Under the pieces are notes generated by a model that worked only from the letters and a program-made list of their open reading frames with translations, was not told where the DNA came from and did not search any database. Source: Pseudomonas sp. TH41 (GTDB taxonomy: Bacteria; Pseudomonadota; Gammaproteobacteria; Pseudomonadales; Pseudomonadaceae). From it: a stretch of DNA of 64,000 nucleotides. The position numbers and the translations under genes are program-made. The stretch is from assembly GCF_016650695.1 (NCBI RefSeq), contig NZ_JAEKFH010000009.1, positions 62,001 through 126,000 on the forward strand, written 5' to 3'. This document shows, one piece after another, positions 51,911-60,962 of the stretch (position 1 is the first letter of the stretch; each line of letters starts with the position of its first letter).

Positions 51911-54298
51911 ATGCGTCCTGCATTGAAATTATTCCTGATTGTCGTCATTGGACTGTGGGGCGCGAGCGTCGGTGAGCTGTCGGCTGCGGACATCGCAGCC
52001 ACTTCAACCTCCACGCCAGGCACTTCGTCTTTCGCAGTGTCCCAGAGTGATCTGCAAGGACTTCAAACTCGGCTTGACCGGATCAAACAAACGGTTTCGT
52101 TGGCGAATAGCCTCCCCCAGATGGTGGGCCTGCAAGATACCGTGCAGTTGTTTATTAGCGATGTGGACAACCTGCAGTCATCGCTGTTGCCCGAACAGAA
52201 GCAATTACAAGCTCAACTTGATGTGTTGGGCCCTGTATCCCCTGGTGATCTCTCGCCAGAAAAATCGGATATTGCAACGCAAAGAGCCTTTTTTTCCGAG
52301 CAAAAGAGTGCCGTCGATTCCAACTTGAAAACCCTGGCAACGCTTAAACAAAGTGGTGCCGACCTCCTCGCTCAAATTGCTGCGATTCGACGCAGCCTTC
52401 TGGAGTCCGAAGTAACGCTTCGCAGCGGCAGCATTCTGGGGCCGGAGTTTTGGGCACCGTTGTTTAACCCGCTATTGGAGGACCGTCAGCGGCTGCACGA
52501 CTTCATCGAGCAGGCCGGTCATTCAATTGAAATAGCCTGGCAGCCCGGCCAGCGCCTGTTTGCCGTCACACTGATTGTTCTGGCGCTGGTCATTTGGACA
52601 TGGGGCCGAAGCGTCGCGGAACGTGGGTTGACCTGGGTGTGCATTCATCGAATGCCCGAAGGGCGTTTGCGTCGTAGTACGCTTGCACTGGCGTCAGTGG
52701 TGGCGACGGTATTGACCACCGGCTTCGCCATGCACCTGCTGTTTTATGCACTGACTCGACAACTTCCGTTGTCGTCCATGATGCAGAACTTTGCCGATGA
52801 ATTTGAAAAGCTGATTTATACCTGTGTACTGATTACCGGTTTAAGCCGGGCAATGCTCTCGACCCAACATCCCTCCTGGCGGCTACCGGCTATCTCCGAT
52901 TCCGTCGCCCTGGCGATGAAACCCTTTCCCAGGCTACTGGCCGGCACACTTCTGGTGCTGGTGGGGCTGGCGCAAATTGCCAATGTCTCCGGCATGAGCA
53001 CCCCAGCCGTGCTTTTTGGTCGAGGCTTGATTGCGTTCGTTGTCACGCTGATTTTCGGTACGTTATTCCGGCGTGTCAGCAACGCCCGGAGGGCCGTGGC
53101 AGCCAGCGGTGAAGCCCCCGAATCGAGTACCACCCTGGCCGGCCTGGTTTATTCCTTCGCCGGCATTGCGATTTTTGTTGCGCTACTTGCCCTGCTGATC
53201 GGCTACGTCTCCCTGGCCCGATTCATCACCTACGAACTGGTATGGGGATTCATCATCCTGTCCGGTTTTTACTTGCTCACGCAGTTGTTCAAAGACAGCT
53301 GTGAATACCTGTTCTCACCCAAGAGTCCCAGCGGAAAATCGTTCAAACAATTGCTCGGGATAGGCGATGTGCGTCTTGAACAAGTCTCGATCATTTTGTC
53401 CGGAGCGGGTCGCGCCACTTTATTGCTGCTCGCCTTCATTTCATTGTTAGTGGGTGGCGTAGGAACGACACTCGGGCAACTGGTCTCCCAGGTTCTCGCC
53501 ATCCTCGGCGGCGAAGGCTTGCGCAAACTCAATATCATCCCCGGCCACTTATTGAGTGCAATGCTGGCCCTGTTAATTGGTATCTACCTGATTCGCTCAT
53601 TACGCCGGTGGCTGGATAACGAATTACTGCCCAAGACCGATATGGACCCCGGCATGTGCGCCTCCCTCAGCACACTGTTCTCCAATATTGGCTATGTCCT
53701 GGTTGTTCTGCTGGCGCTGTCATCACTGGGCGTGAGGTGGACTAACCTGGCCTGGATCGTCAGCGCCCTGTCCGTGGGTATTGGTTTCGGTTTGCAGGAA
53801 ATCGTCAAAAATTTCGTTTCCGGCCTGATTCTCCTGACTGAACGCCCGGTCAAAGTCGGCGACTTGATCAGTATCAGCGGGGTCGAAGGTGACATCCGGC
53901 GAATCAATGTCAGGGCCACCGAGATTCAACTCAGCGACCGTTCGATTGTTATCGTTCCGAACTCACAATTGATCTCGCAAAACTTGCGCAACGTGACGCT
54001 GGGCGGCAGTGCGCAAGGTGTCGCGACGCTCGAACTGGTGTTCCCGTTGGACATTGACCCCGAACAAGTACAAAACCTGCTGTACGACACGTATCGCGAG
54101 AACGAAACCATCCTCGATAGACCGGCTACTTTTGTTCGGTTCAGCAAACTCACGCCCGAAGGCATCACGTTGACGGTTACCGGATACGTCAGCAGCCCGA
54201 GAATTGTGGGCACTACGAAAAGTGATTTGTTGTTTGAGATTCTTAAGCGGTTGGGGGCGGCGGGTATTGAGTTGGCTAAGCCGGTTACGCCTGCGTAA
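51911..54298 (+). CDS. MscS-type mechanosensitive channel with DUF3772 N-terminus
   Basis: 795 residues from ATG 51911 (GGAG seven bases upstream); ATG 51905 would add two. A signal peptide (LFLIVVIGLWGASVG) is followed by a periplasmic helical DUF3772-like region (about 35-190) and about eleven membrane helices. The MscS core is at about 600-790: NLAWIVSALSVGIGFGLQEIVKNFVSGLILLTERPVKVGDLI and the beta domain IQLSDRSIVIVPNSQLISQ. It resembles the large MscK/YbiO/YjeP class. Role: osmotic down-shock relief. Confidence 0.9.
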   Translation: MRPALKLFLIVVIGLWGASVGELSAADIAATSTSTPGTSSFAVSQSDLQGLQTRLDRIKQTVSLANSLPQMVGLQDTVQLFISDVDNLQSSLLPEQKQLQAQLDVLGPVSPGDLSPEKSDIATQRAFFSEQKSAVDSNLKTLATLKQSGADLLAQIAAIRRSLLESEVTLRSGSILGPEFWAPLFNPLLEDRQRLHDFIEQAGHSIEIAWQPGQRLFAVTLIVLALVIWTWGRSVAERGLTWVCIHRMPEGRLRRSTLALASVVATVLTTGFAMHLLFYALTRQLPLSSMMQNFADEFEKLIYTCVLITGLSRAMLSTQHPSWRLPAISDSVALAMKPFPRLLAGTLLVLVGLAQIANVSGMSTPAVLFGRGLIAFVVTLIFGTLFRRVSNARRAVAASGEAPESSTTLAGLVYSFAGIAIFVALLALLIGYVSLARFITYELVWGFIILSGFYLLTQLFKDSCEYLFSPKSPSGKSFKQLLGIGDVRLEQVSIILSGAGRATLLLLAFISLLVGGVGTTLGQLVSQVLAILGGEGLRKLNIIPGHLLSAMLALLIGIYLIRSLRRWLDNELLPKTDMDPGMCASLSTLFSNIGYVLVVLLALSSLGVRWTNLAWIVSALSVGIGFGLQEIVKNFVSGLILLTERPVKVGDLISISGVEGDIRRINVRATEIQLSDRSIVIVPNSQLISQNLRNVTLGGSAQGVATLELVFPLDIDPEQVQNLLYDTYRENETILDRPATFVRFSKLTPEGITLTVTGYVSSPRIVGTTKSDLLFEILKRLGAAGIELAKPVTPA

Positions 54299-54615
54299 TG
54301 CCTTGTGGCGAGGGTTTCAGTGTGCTTGGGGGCTTGGTACATATCCGTTTTTTGGTAGCGGCGGCTGGCGGTTTCGCTTTTACAGCGACTCCCTTTTCCA
54401 AACGCCGAAAAGGAAGCAAAAGGCTTTGCCCCTCCATTCGGTGCCTCGCTAAGGCTCGGCATGCCCTCACTCCGGCATTGCTCCAGGGGCCCGCCGCCAT
54501 CGGCCATCCATGGCCGGGGGCGGCTACCGCGGCATCCTTGCCGCGGTGCCCCCTGCGCAACGCCTGCGTTCGGCCTCTGGGAAAGGGGCGGCAGATCTGA
54601 AGCCGAAGCAACGGC

Positions 54616-54652
54616 AAGATCAAAAGATCGCAGCCTTCGGCAGCTCCTACAG
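54616..54652. repeat. Single REP sequence
   Basis: AAGATCAAAAGATCGCAGCC followed by TTCGGCAGCTCCTACAG: the same REP as each arm of the REPIN at 40374-40492, here as a single copy. Confidence 0.8.
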
Positions 54653-54670
54653 AGCGTACGCACTCCCCCT

Positions 54671-54768
54671 GTAGGAGCGAGCTTGCTCGCGATGAATTCG
54701 AAGGCAACGCATTTTTCCAGACAGTACGCATTATCGTTCACATCCATCGCGAGCAAGCTCGCTCCCAC
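54671..54768. repeat. REPIN, GTAGGAGCGAGCTTGCTCGCG type
   Basis: A 24-base arm GTAGGAGCGAGCTTGCTCGC-GATG (54671-54694) has its inverted partner at 54745-54768 (one mismatch near the outer end). A 50-base spacer separates them. Same family as the element at 60151-60248. Confidence 0.85.
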
Positions 54769-55133
54769 ACACAGCAGATCGGCGTGGAGCTTTTGATTTT
54801 CACCACTCAACAGGCCGAGCGTTAGCTCGCCTGCAGCTTTTGATCTTGAGGCACCGCCCCCTCGAGAGGCCGAGAGGAGGTTCTGCGCAGTGGGCAACCC
54901 GGCATGGATGCCGGGTTAGCCGCCCCCGGCCATGGATGGCCGATGGCGGCGGGCCCACGGAGCAGGACCGGAGCGAGGGCATGCCGAGCCTAGGCGAGGC
55001 ACCGAACGAAAGGGGCAGAAGCGTTTGGTTACTTTGCGCTTTTCAAAGTGACCCGCCGTAAGGGCGGAACCAATAGCCGCCGCTACCAAAAAAACGGATA
55101 TACCCCCCATCAAAAAGCCCACCCAACCACCTG

Positions 55134-56030
55134 CTACCGCTTCAGCGTTTCACTGGGAAGTTCATTAAACAACGCCCGATAACTGCTGGAAAACCGCCCC
55201 AAATGCCAAAACGACCAGCGCATCGCGACCTCGGCCACCGTCGTATCCATCGGCGTACGGCTAAGCAACTCGCGACGCGCACTGTTGAGGCGGCGCAAAC
55301 GCAGCCAATGCGTCGGAGTCATCCCGGTGTAGGCCTTGAACGCGTGCTGCAACTGACGCAGCGACACCCCGGCGATCTGGGAAAGCTCCAGCAGATTCAA
55401 GGTGTCTTCCGGAGCATCGGCCGCCCACTCACCGATGCGCTTCATCACCGCGCGTTCTTCGGTCCGGCGCTGTAAACCGCCGCTATCAAGACAGACGCAA
55501 GCGTTGTCGAGGATGTACAGGCAGTCCTCCAGCAACTGCTGAGTCAGCGCCTCCTTGCTCGGCGGGTCCAGCGTTTGCGCCAGTCGGGTCAAGGTCCCGC
55601 TCAGCCAGCGGCTGAACAGTGCGTTTTGCCCCGAATTCAGCGGTGCCATGAACAACCCTTCGAGCCTGGCGACATTCAATCCGTGACGCTGAACGAACTC
55701 CGGACCGAACACCACGGCGATTTCCTGGTAGTTCTCCGGGGTGATCCAGATGTTGCGGCTTTCGCCATTCAGCAAGTACAGCGCGTTGTCACTGCGATCG
55801 AAACAGAACGACAGCGAGCCCTCGGGCGCGCTGAAATTTTGCTCGACCCGGGTGTTCATGTGCTCCTCGTAGACTTCCACGCCTTGCAGGTCCAGATAGC
55901 GCACCGTCCCGGCGAAATGCCCCGGTGACATCTGCTGGTAATGCTGCACCCAGCCCGGTGTGGCGCGGATTTGCTCGGCGACATCGGCGGTGTTGAAGGC
56001 TTGGACGTGTAAGGCGTTGCACGTTGTCAT
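55134..56030 (-). CDS. AraC-family transcriptional regulator, divergent from the polyamine-type unit
   Basis: 298 residues. N-terminal cupin-like/EutR-type sensor domain; the C-terminal double HTH at about 205-298: TLNLLELSQIAGVSLRQLQHAFKAYTGMTPTHWLR and TTVAEVAMRWSFWHLGRFSSSYRALF. The start is 163 bases from the divergent glutamine-synthetase-like gene, so it probably controls that unit. Confidence 0.88.
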   Translation of the reverse strand: MTTCNALHVQAFNTADVAEQIRATPGWVQHYQQMSPGHFAGTVRYLDLQGVEVYEEHMNTRVEQNFSAPEGSLSFCFDRSDNALYLLNGESRNIWITPENYQEIAVVFGPEFVQRHGLNVARLEGLFMAPLNSGQNALFSRWLSGTLTRLAQTLDPPSKEALTQQLLEDCLYILDNACVCLDSGGLQRRTEERAVMKRIGEWAADAPEDTLNLLELSQIAGVSLRQLQHAFKAYTGMTPTHWLRLRRLNSARRELLSRTPMDTTVAEVAMRWSFWHLGRFSSSYRALFNELPSETLKR

Positions 56031-56193
56031 TGGGAGACCTTACGCACTCGTTTGGTGCGTTTTGGTGCTGCTGAAAGTGGATAGATGGATCTGCAAGGCT
56101 CGCCCAAGATAGTCGTCAACGCGCCACAGGGGAAGTGTCCGGCGGATGAAACCGTCTTCCCTGGCGTTAAATAAAACCAATAACGAGGTCTTT

Positions 56194-57552
56194 ATGAATG
56201 TCCCTTTCGATCAGCTGCTCACGTGGCTGAAAGATCACAAGATTACCGAAGTCGAGTGCGTCGTCAGCGACCTGACCGGCATTGCACGCGGCAAAATCGC
56301 ACCCACCAACAAATTCCTGCATGAGCGAGGCATGCGCCTGCCGGAAAGTGTGCTGTTGCAAACGGTAACCGGGGACTTTGTCGACGACGACATCTACTAC
56401 GACCTGCTCGACCCGGCTGACATCGACATGGTCTGCAAGCCCGTCTCTGATGCGGTTTACGTGATTCCATGGGCCATCGAGCCGACAGCGATTGTGATCC
56501 ACGACACGTTCGACAAGTTCGGCAATCCCATCGAGCTGTCGCCACGCAACGTGCTCAAGAAAGTCTTGCAGCTGTACACCGACAAAGGCTGGCGGCCGAT
56601 TGTCGCGCCAGAAATGGAGTTTTACCTGACCCAGCGCTGTGAAGACCCGGACTTGCCGCTCAAGGCACCGCTGGGACGTTCGGGCCGCGCGGAAAGTGGT
56701 CGTCAGTCGTTTTCCATCGATGCGGCCAACGAATTCGACCCGCTGTTCGAAGACGTCTACGACTGGTGTGAACTCCAGGGCCTGGACCTCGACACGCTGA
56801 TCCACGAAGACGGACCGGCGCAGATGGAAATCAACTTCCGTCACGGCGACGCGCTGGACCTGGCGGACCAGATCACCGTGTTCAAGCGCACCCTGCGTGA
56901 AGCCGCGCTCAAACATAACGTGACCGCCACCTTCATGGCCAAGCCGATTGGTGATGAGCCTGGCAGCGCGATGCATATCCACCAGAGCGTGGTCGACATC
57001 GCTACCGGTCAGCCGATCTTCGCCGATGCCGACGGGCGCATGAGCGAGTTGTTCCTGCATCACATTGGCGGCCTGCAAAAATACATCCCCAAAGTGCTGC
57101 CGATGTTTGCGCCCAACGTCAACTCGTTCCGCCGTTTCTTGCCGGACACCTCGGCTCCGGTGAACGTCGAATGGGGCGAAGAAAACCGCACCGTCGGCCT
57201 GCGCGTACCGACCTCCAGTCCGGACGCGATGCGCGTCGAAAACCGCTTGCCGGGTGCCGATGCCAATCCGTACCTGGCCATCGCCGCGAGCCTGTTGTGC
57301 GGCTACCTCGGCATGGTCGAGCGCATCGAGCCGAGCGCTGCGGTGCAGGGCCGGGCTTATGAACGGCGCAACCTGCGATTGCCAATCACCATCGAGGACG
57401 CGCTGACGCAGATGGAAGAATGCGAAACCATCGGGCGTTATCTGGGCAGCAAATTCGTCCGCGGTTACGTCGCGGTCAAACGTGCCGAACACGAGAATTT
57501 CAAGCGCGTCATCAGTTCCTGGGAGCGTGAGTTCCTGCTGCTAAGCGTCTAG
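56194..57552 (+). CDS. Glutamine-synthetase-family gamma-glutamylpolyamine synthetase
   Basis: 452 residues from ATG 56194 (ACGAGG upstream); ATG 56146 would add sixteen poor residues. GS family: VVSDLTGIARGKIAPTNKF, APEMEFYL, the metal/glutamate site GPAQMEINFRHGDALDLADQ, KPIGDEPGSAMHIHQS and NSFRRFLPDTSAPVNVEWGEENRTVGLRV. Length and neighbours (PotF-like protein, FAD oxidase) fit PuuA/SpuI-like enzymes that glutamylate putrescine or another amine using ATP. The exact amine is inferred. Confidence 0.88.
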   Translation: MNVPFDQLLTWLKDHKITEVECVVSDLTGIARGKIAPTNKFLHERGMRLPESVLLQTVTGDFVDDDIYYDLLDPADIDMVCKPVSDAVYVIPWAIEPTAIVIHDTFDKFGNPIELSPRNVLKKVLQLYTDKGWRPIVAPEMEFYLTQRCEDPDLPLKAPLGRSGRAESGRQSFSIDAANEFDPLFEDVYDWCELQGLDLDTLIHEDGPAQMEINFRHGDALDLADQITVFKRTLREAALKHNVTATFMAKPIGDEPGSAMHIHQSVVDIATGQPIFADADGRMSELFLHHIGGLQKYIPKVLPMFAPNVNSFRRFLPDTSAPVNVEWGEENRTVGLRVPTSSPDAMRVENRLPGADANPYLAIAASLLCGYLGMVERIEPSAAVQGRAYERRNLRLPITIEDALTQMEECETIGRYLGSKFVRGYVAVKRAEHENFKRVISSWEREFLLLSV

Positions 57553-57572
57553 TAACCATGCACCCATACCCT

Positions 57573-57662
57573 TGTGGGAGCGGGCTTGCCCGCGAAGAGG
57601 CCAGTACATTCAACATCACCGTTGACTGACAAACCGCTTTCGCGGGCAAGCCCGCTCCCACA
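57573..57662. repeat. REPIN, GTGGGAGCGGGCTTGCCCGCG type
   Basis: A 24-base arm starting TGTGGGAGCGGGCTTGCCCG (57573-57596) and its perfect inverted copy (57639-57662), 42 bases apart. It lies in the intergenic space between the GS-like gene and the binding-protein gene and may lower expression of the latter. Confidence 0.9.
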
Positions 57663-57720
57663 GGGATAGAGAACACCAAAGAAACTCTGGAAGAATCCAA
57701 TAACTACAAGAGGTGTCGAA

Positions 57721-58809
57721 ATGCGTCTATTGAAATCCATGGTTCCGGTCGCGCTGGCCGTGCTGTTCAGCGCCGTTGCGCAGGCTCAGCCCACGGTCAG
57801 TGTCTACAACTGGACCGATTACATCGGCGAGACCACTCTCGTCGATTTCCAGGCAAAAACCGGGATCAAGGTGATCTACGACGTCTTCGACTCCAACGAA
57901 ACCCTGGAAGGCAAACTGCTCGCTGGCCGCACGGGGTATGACGTGGTGGTGCCGTCCAATCACTTCCTCGCTCGCCAGGTGAAGGCCGGCGCGTTTCTCA
58001 AACTGGATCGTTCGCAGCTGCCCAACTTCAAAAACCTCGACCCCAAGCTGCTGGCGTTGTTGGAAAAAAACGACACGGGTAACGAACATTCCGTTCCGTA
58101 CCTGTGGGGCACCAACGGCATCGGCTACAACGTCGACAAGGTCAAGCAAGTGTTGGGCATCGACCACATCGATTCCTGGGCCGTGCTGTTCGAACCGGAA
58201 AACATCAAGAAGCTCAGCCAGTGCGGCGTATCGATGATGGATTCGGCCGATGAAGTGTACCCGGCGATTCTCAATTACATGGGCATGGACCCGCGCAGCG
58301 AAAACCCCGAGGACTACAAAAAAGCCGAGACCAAGCTGCTGAGCATCCGGCCTTACATCACCTACTTCCACTCCTCGAAGTACGTGTCCGACCTGGCGAA
58401 CGGCGACATCTGCGTGGCCTTCGGTTACTCCGGTGACGTGTTCCAGGCCGCCAACCGGGCCAAGGAAGCGAAGAACGGCGTGAACATTGCCTACGCGATT
58501 CCCAAGGAAGGCAGTAACTTGTGGTTTGACCTGCTGGCCATTCCCGCTGACGCCGCCAACCCGAAAGAAGCCCACGCCTTCGTCAACTACCTGCTGGACC
58601 CGCAGGTGATTGCCAAGGTCAGCGCCTCGGTCGGTTACGCCAACCCGAACCCGGCGGCCAAGCAATACATGGACCCTGAGTTGGTGAGCAATCCCGAGGT
58701 TTATCCGTCGCAGGCAGTCCTCGACAAGCTCTACATTTCGACCACCCCGCCCCAGGCGATCATGCGTTTGATGACCCGTTCCTGGAGCAAAGTGAAGTCC
58801 AACAAATGA
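57721..58809 (+). CDS. PotF-like polyamine periplasmic binding protein (no cognate permease genes nearby)
   Basis: 362 residues with a signal peptide (VPVALAVLFSAVAQAQ). TVSVYNWTDYIGETTLVDFQAKTGIKVIYDVFDSNE and GKLLAGRTGYDVVVPSNHFLARQVKAGAF are the PotF/SpuD pattern; WGTNGIGYNVDK and VAFGYSGDVFQA complete it. The aromatic and acidic residues that bind the diamine (WTDY, YSGD) are kept. No PotGHI genes follow; instead an oxidase gene overlaps its stop by four bases. Confidence 0.9.
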   Translation: MRLLKSMVPVALAVLFSAVAQAQPTVSVYNWTDYIGETTLVDFQAKTGIKVIYDVFDSNETLEGKLLAGRTGYDVVVPSNHFLARQVKAGAFLKLDRSQLPNFKNLDPKLLALLEKNDTGNEHSVPYLWGTNGIGYNVDKVKQVLGIDHIDSWAVLFEPENIKKLSQCGVSMMDSADEVYPAILNYMGMDPRSENPEDYKKAETKLLSIRPYITYFHSSKYVSDLANGDICVAFGYSGDVFQAANRAKEAKNGVNIAYAIPKEGSNLWFDLLAIPADAANPKEAHAFVNYLLDPQVIAKVSASVGYANPNPAAKQYMDPELVSNPEVYPSQAVLDKLYISTTPPQAIMRLMTRSWSKVKSNK

Positions 58810-60098
58810 ATAACGAACATGCACATTCCTATTACGCGGCAACGGCCAAAAGCCTGGCGCCTTACCCCACGCTGGCCGAGGATCTGTTCGCTGACGTCTG
58901 CGTGATCGGCGCAGGGTTTACCGGCGTCAACACGGCGATCGAACTGGCGCAACGCGGGCTTTCGGTGATTCTGCTGGAAGCGCGGCGGATTGGCTGGGGC
59001 GCCAGCGGGCGCAACGGCGGGCAGTTGATCCGTGGCATTGGCCATGACGTCTCCGGTTTCGCCCGCCATGTGGGTCAGGACGGCGTGCGATATCTGGAGC
59101 GCGCCGGCATCGAATCGGTGCAAGTGGTGGCCAATCGCGTCCGCGAACACGCGATCGATTGCGACCTGCGATGGGGCTTCTGTGAACTGGCCAATACGGC
59201 TGCGCAGTTCACGGCGCTCAAGGCTGAGCACGAAAACCTCGGTGAGTCGGGTTATGCCCATGAAACCCGACTCGTCGGGCCCGAGCAAATCCGTCAGCAG
59301 GTGGTGGATTCCGGCGTCTATGCCGGCGGCCTGATCGACATGGGCTCCGGTCATTTGCACCCGCTCAACCTGGTCCTTGCTGAAGCGCGGTTGGCGCAAT
59401 CCCTCGGCGTGCAGATCTTCGAGCAGAGCCCGGTACTGGAACTGCTGCATGGCAGTACCGTGCAGATTCGCTGTGCCGGCGGCACGGTGCGCGCCGGCAG
59501 TCTGGTGCTGGCCTGCAACGCGCACCTGGACAAGCTCGAACCAAAATTGAGCGGCAAAGTGCTCCCGGCGGGCAGCTACATCATTGCCACCGAGCCTTTG
59601 ACGGCGGACGTGGCCAGCCAACTGATCCCGCAAAACCTGGCACTCTGCGACCAGAAAGTCGGCCTGGATTACTACCGTCTCTCGGCAGACCGGCGCTTGC
59701 TGTTCGGCGGCGCCTGCCACTATTCAGGGCGCGATCCGGCAGACATCACAGCCTACATGCGCCCGCACATGCTCAAAGTCTTTCCACAATTGGCGGACGT
59801 GCGCATCGACTATCAATGGGGCGGCAAGATTGGCATCTCCGCCAATCGTTTCCCACAGGTTGGGCGCTTGAGCCAACATCCTAATGTCTTCTACGCCCAG
59901 GGCTACTCCGGGCATGGGCTGAACGTGACCCATTGGTGCGCAAAACTGTTGGGCGAGGCGATTCATACCGGGCACAGCCAAGGTTTCGATGTCTTCAGCG
60001 CGGTACCGCACATGACCTTTCCCGGTGGACCGATGTTGCGTTCTCCCCTGCTGGCCCTCGGCATGTTCTGGTATCGCCTGCGCGAACTGCTCGGCTGA
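58806..60098 (+). CDS. FAD-dependent amine oxidase, gamma-glutamylputrescine oxidase (PuuB) type
   Basis: 430 residues of the DAO/glycine-oxidase-like family: ADVCVIGAGFTGVNTAIELAQRG (FAD-binding GxGxxG near residue 34), LLEARRIGWGASGRNGGQL and the C-terminal FYAQGYSGHGLNVTHWCAKLLGEAI. With the GS-like gene it would perform the first two steps of gamma-glutamylated polyamine breakdown. ATGA overlap with the binding-protein gene. Confidence 0.9.
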   Translation: MNNEHAHSYYAATAKSLAPYPTLAEDLFADVCVIGAGFTGVNTAIELAQRGLSVILLEARRIGWGASGRNGGQLIRGIGHDVSGFARHVGQDGVRYLERAGIESVQVVANRVREHAIDCDLRWGFCELANTAAQFTALKAEHENLGESGYAHETRLVGPEQIRQQVVDSGVYAGGLIDMGSGHLHPLNLVLAEARLAQSLGVQIFEQSPVLELLHGSTVQIRCAGGTVRAGSLVLACNAHLDKLEPKLSGKVLPAGSYIIATEPLTADVASQLIPQNLALCDQKVGLDYYRLSADRRLLFGGACHYSGRDPADITAYMRPHMLKVFPQLADVRIDYQWGGKIGISANRFPQVGRLSQHPNVFYAQGYSGHGLNVTHWCAKLLGEAIHTGHSQGFDVFSAVPHMTFPGGPMLRSPLLALGMFWYRLRELLG

Positions 60099-60150
60099 CG
60101 GCCAAACGCCATTCCCCTGCGGCAACTCCTTCTATGTTGCCCCGCAGAAT

Positions 60151-60248
60151 GTAGGAGCGAGCTTGCTCGCGAAGGACTTGAGAGCAACGCGGTTATCCAG
60201 GAAGAACGCGTTATCGTTAACGTCCTTCGCGAGCAAGCTCGCTCCTAC
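60151..60248. repeat. REPIN, GTAGGAGCGAGCTTGCTCGCG type
   Basis: A 27-base perfect inverted pair, 60151-60177 and 60222-60248, 44 bases apart, between the polyamine unit and the pqi operon. Same family as 54671-54768. Confidence 0.9.
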
Positions 60249-60365
60249 AAGGGAGATCATTCGCCCTTCCAGTCCTGTTGATCAGCTTTTTAATTTGCTC
60301 AATTGCGAGTCACTTCTATATTGAGGGGGTGCTCTGACTTTTATGCCTCTTATTGAGCGCGGCCA

Positions 60366-60962
60366 ATGGCGAAGACTGAACCACTGATCATCTGCGAGCA
60401 CTGTGACTGTGTATACGAAAAAGTCACGCTCGCCAAACATCAGAAAACCCTGTGTACGCGCTGCGGCGGCGTGCTTCAACGCTATAACGGCCTGACCGTG
60501 GAGCAGCGACTGGCGTTGACCTTTACTGCGTTAGTGGTGTGGATTTTCGCCAATTTCTATCCAGTCATGAGCATCAGCCTCAAAGGCCTGAAGAACAGCG
60601 CGACCCTTTGGGATTCGGTGCTGGCCCTGAGTCTGGGGCCGATCACTTTTATCGCGATGGTGGCGGCGATCGCGATGATCATCGCGCCGATTTTCCAGCT
60701 GTTGCTGCTGATCTGGGTCCTGAGTTTCGCCCTAGTCTCCCGGCGCTCGCCCGGTTTCAAATTCTGCATGCGCTGGCTGGAAACCCTCAGGCCCTGGAGC
60801 ATGCTGGAAGTCTGTTTGCTGGGGGCGATGGTCGCGGTGATCAAACTCGCGGGGTTGCTGGATGTGCTGCCCGGCATCGGCCTGTTTGCCCTGGCCGTTC
60901 TCAGCCTGATGATGATCCGTATCGCCGGGCGCGATATTCGTGAACTGTGGGACATTTTATGA
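60366..60962 (+). CDS. pqiA: PqiA-like protein, first half
   Basis: 198 residues: a rubredoxin-like zinc ribbon at the N-terminus (C10-x2-C13, C30-x2-C33) and four membrane helices. Corresponds to one half of E. coli PqiA/YebS, which carry two such units in a ~420-residue chain. ATGA overlap with the second half gene. Confidence 0.88.
   Translation: MAKTEPLIICEHCDCVYEKVTLAKHQKTLCTRCGGVLQRYNGLTVEQRLALTFTALVVWIFANFYPVMSISLKGLKNSATLWDSVLALSLGPITFIAMVAAIAMIIAPIFQLLLLIWVLSFALVSRRSPGFKFCMRWLETLRPWSMLEVCLLGAMVAVIKLAGLLDVLPGIGLFALAVLSLMMIRIAGRDIRELWDIL

Larger units (their letters stand above)
54341..55101. repeat. Long imperfect inverted repeat of a dispersed Pseudomonas intergenic element
   Basis: Left arm 54341-54537 and right arm 54906-55101 are inverted copies of about 195 bases. 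Shared blocks include ATATCCGTTTTTTGGTAGCG at the outer ends, GGTGCCTCGC, CTCGGCATGCCCTC, GGGCCCGCCGCCATCGGCC and ATCCATGGCCGGGGGCGGCTA toward the centre. The inner 370 bases hold a REP and a REPIN. I have the impression that this sequence is widespread between pseudomonad genes. Confidence 0.7.
54299..55133. other. Repeat-filled intergenic region
   Basis: 835 bases between the MscS-type gene and a convergent AraC-family gene. It is occupied by a long dispersed inverted repeat (54341-55101) with a REP and a REPIN inside. Open frames here are by-products of the repeats. Confidence 0.7.

Noticed and set aside
54299..55133. Several 60-148-codon open frames
   Set aside because: They lie wholly inside dispersed and REP repeats, and the products are Arg/Pro-rich repeat translations.
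56167..57492. A 441-codon minus-strand open frame
   Set aside because: It is the mirror of the glutamine-synthetase-family gene; the product has no recognisable domain.
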